Shown: piece by piece, positions 27,346-33,899 of the stretch
Layout of the letters: each line of letters opens with the position of its first letter
Position numbering within the stretch: position 1 is the stretch's first letter
DNA from: an uncultured Mycoplasmatota bacterium
Lineage (GTDB): Bacteria; Bacillota_I; Bacilli_A; RF39; UBA660
Assembly (NCBI GenBank): GCA_946486465.1
Contig: CAMLTY010000011.1
Coordinates: 1 to 33,899 of the forward strand
Reading direction: 5' to 3'
DNA length: 33,899 nucleotides
Notes under the pieces: model-generated
Told to the model about the DNA's origin: nothing
Databases searched by the model: none
Seen by the model: only the letters and a program-made list of their open reading frames with translations
Program-made: the position numbers and the translations under genes

Positions 27346-28741
27346 CTAAACTCCATGTCTTCGCTTCTGTTATCTCTACATTAACAATACTACCAATCTC
27401 TACATCATCACCTGCAAAATTAACTAATTTATTAGTATCACTATAACCAAAGTATTCATTCTTTTTATCACTAATACCTTCTACTAAAACAGGTACTGTT
27501 TTACCTACTAACTTCTCATTATTTTCTTTAAAATAAGTATTAACTATATCATTAAGTTTATAAAGTCTCTGTTCTTTTTCTTCTTTAGTAGTATTATCAG
27601 GAAGTTTAGCAGCAGGAGTACCAACACGTGGAGAATAGATAAAAGTATAAGCATTATCATATTTACATTCCCGAACTAAATTTAATGTTTCTTCAAAGTC
27701 TTCCTCTGTTTCGCCAGGAAAGCCTACAATTATATCAGTAGAGATTGTACAGTTAGGAATCATTTCTTTCATCTTATGAAATAATGTTAAATACTTCTCT
27801 TTAGTATAACGTCTTCCCATTAGTTTTAGAATTCTATCACTACCTGATTGTACCGGTAAATGAATACTTGGCATAATATTAGGATACTTGGCAATTACTT
27901 CTATCATTTCATCAGTAAAGTCCCAAGGATGGCTAGTCATAAATCTAATTCTAGGTATATTAGTCTTTGCAACATCTTCTAGAAGCTCGGCAAGAGAATA
28001 ATTATCATATAAATCTTTCCCATAAGCATTAACATTTTGACCAAGTAGTGTTACTTCTTTATAACCATCTTTAATAAGATTATCTATTTCTTTTAAGATA
28101 TCTTCTTTTTCTCTACTTCTTTGTCTTCCTCTAGTATAAGGAACAATACAATAAGTACAGAACTTATCACAGCCATAAATAATATTAACATAAGCCTTAT
28201 ATTTACTAGTTCTATCTACTGGTAAATCTTCTATTAAGTCTCCTTCTCTTGAATAAACTTCTATTTGTTGTTTCTCTTCACTTTTCTCTAATATTTTAGG
28301 TAACTGATAAAAGTTATGAGTACCTATTACAAAGTTTACAAAAGGATATTTTGACATAATTGTATTAACAACTATCTCTTCTTGAGCCATACAACCACAT
28401 AAACCTATCATTAAATCTCTTTTAGACTCTTTAATATGTTTTGCTTTTCCAAGTAATCCAAAAGCTTTATTATGAGCATTTTCTCTTATAGAACAGGTAT
28501 TTAATAAGACTAAGTCAGCCTCCTCTATTTTGTCAGTAAAATCAAAGCCTAATAATTCTAATATACCTTTAATATTCTCACTATCATGTTCATTCATTTG
28601 ACATCCATAAGTCTTTAAGAAACACTTTTTACCTTTATATTTATTAAGATATTTAGAATCTAAGTTATATTCTTTCTTTTTATAATCTATTTTTGTACTA
28701 CTACGAGCGACTTTAAAATCTGGTAAATGCATATTTATCAC
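27326..28741 (-). CDS. miaB: tRNA-2-methylthio-N6-dimethylallyladenosine synthase MiaB
   Basis: KTYGCQMNEHDSE, YGCDKFCTYCIVPYTRGRQRSR, TRAM-like C-terminus. Confidence 0.95.
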   Translation of the reverse strand: MINMHLPDFKVARSSTKIDYKKKEYNLDSKYLNKYKGKKCFLKTYGCQMNEHDSENIKGILELLGFDFTDKIEEADLVLLNTCSIRENAHNKAFGLLGKAKHIKESKRDLMIGLCGCMAQEEIVVNTIMSKYPFVNFVIGTHNFYQLPKILEKSEEKQQIEVYSREGDLIEDLPVDRTSKYKAYVNIIYGCDKFCTYCIVPYTRGRQRSREKEDILKEIDNLIKDGYKEVTLLGQNVNAYGKDLYDNYSLAELLEDVAKTNIPRIRFMTSHPWDFTDEMIEVIAKYPNIMPSIHLPVQSGSDRILKLMGRRYTKEKYLTLFHKMKEMIPNCTISTDIIVGFPGETEEDFEETLNLVRECKYDNAYTFIYSPRVGTPAAKLPDNTTKEEKEQRLYKLNDIVNTYFKENNEKLVGKTVPVLVEGISDKKNEYFGYSDTNKLVNFAGDDVEIGSIVNVEITEAKTWSLDGKVSK

Positions 28742-28806
28742 TTCTTTCTAAACAGTTATATTTTAGCATATAAACATAAAAAAAAGAAGAATTTATTTTT
28801 CTTCTT

Positions 28807-29502
28807 TTATACTGTAACTTCCATTAAGACATTTTTTACTATATTATCCATGAAAGTTAATTTATTATTCATAAGTTCATTTTTAATAATATCAAAGTTC
28901 TTCTTAACTAAATCTACTATCTCTTTTACTTTAGGTAGTAATTTAGCTTTCTTAGATAATTCATTTACAATAGTCTCTAAATTAGTTAATTTAGTATATT
29001 TACCAAACTCATCACTTTTAATAAAAGTATTATATAGATTGTTAAATGATACTAAATCAATGTTATTAAATCTTTTATCTTCTAATAGTTTTAGAGTTGT
29101 ACATAAATTACCTGTAGATATTGCAATATCAAGAATAGTTTTTCCTTCATTATTTCTAATATTAGGATTAATCTCTTTATTCCTTTTTAACTTTTTAATG
29201 ATTTTTGCAGTATGAAGATAATTTTTAGTAGCAAGTAAATGAGATAAGGTATTACCATCTTTATTTTGATGATTAATATCACTATCTATATCATTAATAT
29301 ATTTTTCTACTAAATCATATTTCTTACTTTTTAAAAGTCTCATTAAAACAGTATTACCACCCTCGTCTATAGTACTTAAACTAACTATTTTCTTCTTTAA
29401 TAGTTTATCTACTAAATCTAGATGTCCTTCTTTAATAAGTTCAAATATCAAGGACGGGTCTTCTTCACAAGCATTAATTGCCTGTGTCTCATCGTAAAAC
29501 AT
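28807..29502 (-). CDS. Ankyrin-repeat protein
   Basis: DEGGNTVLMRLLKSKKYDLVEKYI, NQDGNTLSHLLATKNY-like, NNEGKTILDIAISTGNL repeats. Promoter TTGACA-18-TATAAT upstream. Confidence 0.82.
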   Translation of the reverse strand: MFYDETQAINACEEDPSLIFELIKEGHLDLVDKLLKKKIVSLSTIDEGGNTVLMRLLKSKKYDLVEKYINDIDSDINHQNKDGNTLSHLLATKNYLHTAKIIKKLKRNKEINPNIRNNEGKTILDIAISTGNLCTTLKLLEDKRFNNIDLVSFNNLYNTFIKSDEFGKYTKLTNLETIVNELSKKAKLLPKVKEIVDLVKKNFDIIKNELMNNKLTFMDNIVKNVLMEVTV

Positions 29503-29618
29503 TTAAAACACCTCTTCTTTTTACGTGCGGTCTTTATTATACCATACACGTCTATGTTTTGTCAATTTTACTTCTACTATCAGTATGGCCAATCCCTTGA
29601 TATTTATACATTAATTTA

Positions 29619-30905
29619 CTAATTTTTAGGTGTAATTACTTCTAATCCTCCCATATAAGGTCTTAATACTTCTGGTACTGTTACACTACCATCTTTATTA
29701 TAATTATTTTCTATTACAGCGATTAGTCCACGAGGTGATGCAACTACGGTATTGTTTAGAGTATGAACAAAGTATGTTCCATTTTCTCCTTTAGTTCTAA
29801 TACCTAATCTTCTTGCTTGAGCATCTCCTAGGGTTGAACAACTACCTACTTCAAAGTATTTTTGTTGTCTTGGACTCCAAGCTTCAACATCACATGATTT
29901 AACTTTTAAATCTGCTAAATCACCACTACAACACTCTAACTGTCTAACAGGAACATTCATATTTCTAAATACTTCTACAGTATATCGCCACATCTTCTCA
30001 TACCAGTCCATTGAATCTTCTGGTTTACAAATAACTATCATCTCTTCTTTTTCAAATTGATGAACACGGTATAGTCCTCGCTCTTCTAATCCATGAGAAC
30101 CTCCTTCTTTTCTAAAACATGGTGAATATGAGGTTAAGGTTAAAGGTAGCTCTTCTTCTTTAATAATCTGTCCTTTATATCTACCAATCATAGAATGTTC
30201 ACTAGTACCTATTAAATATAAGTCTTCTCCCTCTATTTTATACATCATCGCTTCCATTTCAGGAAAAGACATAACTCCTGTAACTACATCACTATGGATC
30301 ATAAAAGGTGGTACACAGTAAGTAAAACCTTTATTTACCATATAATCCCTCGCATAGGCAATCATCGCTTCATGAAGTCTTGCAACATCTCCTGTTAAGA
30401 AGTAAAATCCTTCACCAGATGTTCTTCCTGCTGCTTCTTTATCCATACCATTAAGTCTCATAATAATATCAGCATGATATGGTATTTCATAATCTGGTTT
30501 ATAAGCATCCCCAAAACGTTCTACTTCGACATTTTCACTATCATCTTTACCTATTGGCACAGAAGGATCCATAATATTAGGAATTACCATCATCTTACTT
30601 CTTAACTCATCATTAAGTTTTTTCTCATCTTCTTCTATAGTAACTAATCTTTCATTAATCTTCTTAACTTCTTCTTTTTTCTTACCCGCTTCCTCTATCT
30701 TTTTTTCTCTCATAAGTAAACCAATAGAACTACTCTCATCATTACGAGTCTTTCTTAACAGATCACCTTCTTGTTTTAAAGCTCTTATCTTCTCATCTAA
30801 TTCTACTACTTCATCTACTAAAGGTAATTTCTCATCTTGAAACTTCTTTTTAATATTTTCTTTAACAATTTCCTTATTTTCTCTTACAAATTTAATATCT
30901 AACAT
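29619..30905 (-). CDS. serS: Seryl-tRNA synthetase
   Basis: MLDIKFVRENKEIV; FRKEGGSHGLEERGLYRVHQFEKEEM; EVGSCSTLGDAQARRLGIRTK. Confidence 0.97.
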   Translation of the reverse strand: MLDIKFVRENKEIVKENIKKKFQDEKLPLVDEVVELDEKIRALKQEGDLLRKTRNDESSSIGLLMREKKIEEAGKKKEEVKKINERLVTIEEDEKKLNDELRSKMMVIPNIMDPSVPIGKDDSENVEVERFGDAYKPDYEIPYHADIIMRLNGMDKEAAGRTSGEGFYFLTGDVARLHEAMIAYARDYMVNKGFTYCVPPFMIHSDVVTGVMSFPEMEAMMYKIEGEDLYLIGTSEHSMIGRYKGQIIKEEELPLTLTSYSPCFRKEGGSHGLEERGLYRVHQFEKEEMIVICKPEDSMDWYEKMWRYTVEVFRNMNVPVRQLECCSGDLADLKVKSCDVEAWSPRQQKYFEVGSCSTLGDAQARRLGIRTKGENGTYFVHTLNNTVVASPRGLIAVIENNYNKDGSVTVPEVLRPYMGGLEVITPKN

Positions 30906-30930
30906 ATTTTCCTCCCTTTCTAGTCGAAAA

Positions 30931-31125
30931 CAAAAAAAGAATGGCTTTAAGGAGTCTATACAAGGAGTATAGACGGTGCCATCCTTATTATACTTAATTT
31001 AGATAACGGTAATGCCCGGATATAAAATCATCTAAAGAGGAGATAGTTAAGTTTTTATTACTGTTCTCACCAACCACAGTATCTCTTAAATAAAATTACT
31101 TAACATTGTCTCTTGTCATCGACTT
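30931..31125 (-). promoter_or_regulatory. T-box leader of serS
   Basis: T-box core AAGGATGGCACCG (30986-30974), terminator AAGGATGGC/GCCATTCTT-T7, distal loop GGTTGGTGAGAAC, upstream promoter TTGTAA-17-TATAAT. Confidence 0.92.
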
Positions 31126-31166
31126 GATTTTATTATAAGGCTTACTTTTATTTTTTACAAGTATTT

Positions 31167-31427
31167 TTACTTAGTTTCTATGATTAATTTAATAGCAGTC
31201 CTCTCTTCTCCATCAATTGCTATATCAGTAAAAGCAGGAATACAAACGATATTTTTACCAGCTGGTGCTAGGAATCCTCTGGCAATTGCTACAGCTTTAA
31301 TCGCTTGATTTAGGGCTCCTGCTCCTACTGCTTGTATTTCTACACTGCCATTCGCTCTAAAGACATTGGCTAGTGCCCCTGCTACTGAATTAGGGTTTGA
31401 TTTTGATGAAACTTTTAGTGTTTCCAT
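31167..31427 (-). CDS. spoVS: Stage V sporulation protein S
   Basis: LKVSSKSNPNSVAGALANVFRANGSVEIQAVGAGALNQAIKAVAIARGFLAPAG. Confidence 0.96.
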   Translation of the reverse strand: METLKVSSKSNPNSVAGALANVFRANGSVEIQAVGAGALNQAIKAVAIARGFLAPAGKNIVCIPAFTDIAIDGEERTAIKLIIETK

Positions 31428-31486
31428 AATTTTATCATCCTTTCTTTTCTAAATTATTGTATGTAGTAATTCAGTAAGAAAGAACA

Positions 31487-31510
31487 AAAAAAGAGTAAAA
31501 TTACTCTTAA
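31487..31510 (-). terminator. Terminator overlapping the 3' end of the 31507 gene
   Basis: AAGAGTAATTTTACTCTTTTTTT on the minus strand. Confidence 0.75.
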
Positions 31511-32547
31511 AATAAACTTTCTATTTCATCATCTTGTTTAGGTGCAGCAGGTGTAGTATCTACTTTAGGTATCGTTTCTGTAACAGTAGGTGTTACTGTT
31601 TCTTGTGTTGGCACTTCTACCTTAGGAGTTTCTACTGTTGGTGTTTCAACCTGTGGAGTTGTAACTGTTATAGGTTCAACCGTCTCTACTTTTGGTTGTT
31701 CGTTAACAGTTGGAATAGTTGGTACTACAGGAGTTGATTCTGCATTATTAATAGACGCTTGATTATTAATTGTAGGAATAGCTCCTGTGTTTTCTAATGG
31801 GTCCGCTCCACCATAAATTGGACGATGTTCTTCTCCTACATCTATTTTAGGAATTACAGGACTAGCACCACCATAAATAGGTTTAGGTTCTTCTCTTGTA
31901 GGTTCCTCATTAACGATAGTAATTGGTTCAGATGCTGCTACTTCTGCATTAGGAGTAACAGTATTATTAGGTACACTTACTGTTGGAGTTAGTGTTTCTA
32001 TAGGTGTTGGTGTTATAGTAGGAACAACTTCCTGGCTTGGTTGTGGCATATCTACTACTGGTGTAGTAGGTGCTACTTCCTCATTTGTTGCATTAACAAC
32101 AGGTGCTGGTGTTTCGGTAACAGCTGGATTAACTGCATTATTAGGAACTTGGGCTTCTACTTTTGGCTCAACATTTTGCACAGGTGGTACAGAATTCATA
32201 GGAGAAACTCCTGTATTGTTTTCTACTATAGGTGTAGAATTAACTACTGGTTCTGTCGTTACAACGGCAGGAGTAGGTTCTATATTTTGGGCAGTTTCAG
32301 GTTGTACGACACTTTGTGGTACATCAGCAACTGCTACAGTAGCGTTATTATCAACAGTAGGTGTAGTATTAACTGCTTCTTCAGGCTTCTTTTCTTCCTT
32401 TTTCTCTTTCTTTCCTTTTTTACTTCCAGTTGCAATAAATATAATTAATGCAATTAAAAGTAATAAAACACCACCAGTTATTAGTAATCCTGGAATTGAT
32501 GTAAAAAAGCTTAAATCAAAATTTGCTAATATCATAATGACTTCCAT
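31507..32547 (-). CDS. Single-TM protein with long P/T/V/E-rich low-complexity region and C-terminal DDEIESLF
   Basis: N-terminal TM, KKGKKEKKEEKK, repeated RPIYGG(A)(S/D)P motif. Confidence 0.7.
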   Translation of the reverse strand: MEVIMILANFDLSFFTSIPGLLITGGVLLLLIALIIFIATGSKKGKKEKKEEKKPEEAVNTTPTVDNNATVAVADVPQSVVQPETAQNIEPTPAVVTTEPVVNSTPIVENNTGVSPMNSVPPVQNVEPKVEAQVPNNAVNPAVTETPAPVVNATNEEVAPTTPVVDMPQPSQEVVPTITPTPIETLTPTVSVPNNTVTPNAEVAASEPITIVNEEPTREEPKPIYGGASPVIPKIDVGEEHRPIYGGADPLENTGAIPTINNQASINNAESTPVVPTIPTVNEQPKVETVEPITVTTPQVETPTVETPKVEVPTQETVTPTVTETIPKVDTTPAAPKQDDEIESLF

Positions 32548-32576
32548 CTCCCTTATCTTATATATTAAATCATAAC

Positions 32577-32606
32577 AAAAAAAAGGTTAAAAAGCAAACC
32601 TTTTTT
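32577..32606 (-). terminator. Intrinsic terminator downstream of the pseudouridine synthase gene
   Basis: aaaaaaggtt-...-aacctttttt inverted repeat. Confidence 0.75.
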
Positions 32607-32612
32607 ACAATC

Positions 32613-33263
32613 TTAGACAATTGATGTAAAGTTTTTAAAGTAACCTTCCTTTGGTAGTAAGGTAAAACTTAACTTTTCTTTAGTTGTAGGATGAGTAAAT
32701 TCTAATTTGTAAGCGAATAATGCTAGAGGATATTTTCCTTTACTTCCATATTTCTCATCACCTAATAAAGGATGATTATGATAGGAAAACTGGACTCTTA
32801 TTTGATGATGCCTTCCTGTCTCTAAATTTATTTTAACAAGAGTATTATTATCTTTAGTATCTAGAACTTGATATATTAGACTAGCAAGTTTACCTTCTTT
32901 ACTATTACTAACAACACTACGATACTCTATTCTTTTTAAATAATCTTGATAATTCCCATCTGATTTTATTATGCCTTTACAAACAGCAAGATAAGTCTTT
33001 TTGAACTCTCTATTCCTAATTTGTTCCGATAGTCTTCTAGCAGCTTTAGAAGTTTTGGCAAAAACCATTACACCACCAACATTTTTATCAAGACGATGAA
33101 CAAGGCCTAAATAGACATTACCTGGTTTATTATATTTTTCTTTAAGATATTTTTTTAAAATAGTTAACATATCAGGGGTATTAGAACCATCACTTTGACT
33201 TAATACCCCTACTTTTTTCTCTACTACTAATAAATGATTATCTTCATATAATATATTAATCAT
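32613..33263 (-). CDS. RluA/RluD-type pseudouridine synthase
   Basis: NILYEDNHLLVVEKKVGVLSQ; LGLVHRLDKNVGGVMVFAKTSKAA; RHHQIRVQFSYHNHPLLGDEKYG. Confidence 0.92.
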   Translation of the reverse strand: MINILYEDNHLLVVEKKVGVLSQSDGSNTPDMLTILKKYLKEKYNKPGNVYLGLVHRLDKNVGGVMVFAKTSKAARRLSEQIRNREFKKTYLAVCKGIIKSDGNYQDYLKRIEYRSVVSNSKEGKLASLIYQVLDTKDNNTLVKINLETGRHHQIRVQFSYHNHPLLGDEKYGSKGKYPLALFAYKLEFTHPTTKEKLSFTLLPKEGYFKNFTSIV

Positions 33264-33899
33264 AACTTTCCCATCTTCCATAAATACCACAAGGTAATAT
33301 TAAGTTGTTGTCTGTTATTTTAAGACCTATTTCACTACTACTAACAAAGCCTTTATATTTTTTATTAATAGTTGTAAGTAATAAGTTCTCTAGAGATGTT
33401 TTGGATAGTCCTGTTGTGTAAGAGTTAATGATAAAGAATAGTGGTTTATCACTTAATATTTCAAGGCATAAATTAACAAGGGTTACTAGGTCTTTTTCAA
33501 TATCCCAAACCTCTCCATTAGCACCTCTTCCATAACTAGGAGGGTCCATAACAATAGCATCGTACTTATTTCCTCTTCTTATTTCTCTTTTAACAAACTT
33601 TACTACATCATCTACTAAATAGCGAACTGGTCTATCTTTTAGTCCAGATGAGATTACATTTTCTTTACATACTTCTACCATACCCTTTGATGAGTCTACA
33701 TGAGTAACAGAAGCTCCTGCTTTAAGACAAGCGACAGAGGCTGCTCCTGTATACCCAAAGAGATTTAAGACTTTAATATGTCTTTTAGAATTCTTTATTT
33801 TATTCATCATATATTCCCAATTAACAGCTTGTTCTGGAAATATACCTGTATGTTTAAAGCCCATTTGTTTAATATTAAAAGTTAAATCTTGATATTTAA
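33256..33899 (-). CDS. RlmI-like class I SAM-dependent rRNA methyltransferase, 5' part outside window
   Basis: VLNLFGYTGAASVACLKAGASVTHVDSSKG; DAIVMDPPSYGRG. Reading frame remains open upstream of 33864 (YQDLTFNIKQMGFKHTG). Confidence 0.88.
   Translation of the reverse strand, partial: KYQDLTFNIKQMGFKHTGIFPEQAVNWEYMMNKIKNSKRHIKVLNLFGYTGAASVACLKAGASVTHVDSSKGMVEVCKENVISSGLKDRPVRYLVDDVVKFVKREIRRGNKYDAIVMDPPSYGRGANGEVWDIEKDLVTLVNLCLEILSDKPLFFIINSYTTGLSKTSLENLLLTTINKKYKGFVSSSEIGLKITDNNLILPCGIYGRWESYD

Noticed and set aside
28727-29215. Plus-strand 162-aa ORF opposite the ankyrin gene
   Set aside because: Antisense to a protein with clear ankyrin repeats; composition typical of a reverse-strand shadow.
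30931-31125. Assigning a single specifier codon to the serS T-box
   Set aside because: Several UCN triplets lie in the relevant segment (AUCUCCUCUUU); cannot choose without folding.
31534-32575. Plus-strand ORFs of 67, 135 and 119 aa opposite the 31507-32547 gene
   Set aside because: Cys/Tyr/Ser-rich or repetitive translations are shadow ORFs created by the low-complexity minus-strand gene; no SD or promoter.

Overview
AT-rich chromosomal window from a low-GC Gram-positive (Bacilli-type) genome, probably of sporulating ancestry since CotE-like and SpoVS genes are present. The backbone is conserved core genes: an ireB-ruvX-DUF1292-mltG-trmR operon, a heterodimeric ABC exporter with a TetR regulator, murC, queH, rseP/cdsA, rpsP/khpA, miaB/ymcA, serS with a T-box leader, and rRNA methyltransferase/pseudouridine synthase genes. 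Between these lie accessory islands: an AlbA_2/Schlafen-like regulator, a DUF4143 ATPase next to a transglutaminase-like protein, a PH-like protein, an Rpn nuclease, and three small unknown ORFs. The most interesting unannotated signals are: (1) a probable type I toxin-antitoxin locus at about 13.30-13.60 kb, with a 22-aa hydrophobic peptide absent from the ORF track, convergent promoters and a shared bidirectional terminator; (2) a ~190-nt structured RNA downstream of murC with its own promoter and terminator (6S-like size, identity unproven); (3) an AlbA_2 gene with a 4-copy iteron operator and a 26-bp near-identical repeat on each side; (4) a ~210-bp foldback element at 21.5-21.7 kb; (5) a ZnuA/TroA-like lipoprotein that seems to have lost its metal-binding histidines. 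No searches or folding programs were run; all calls are from reading the sequence.
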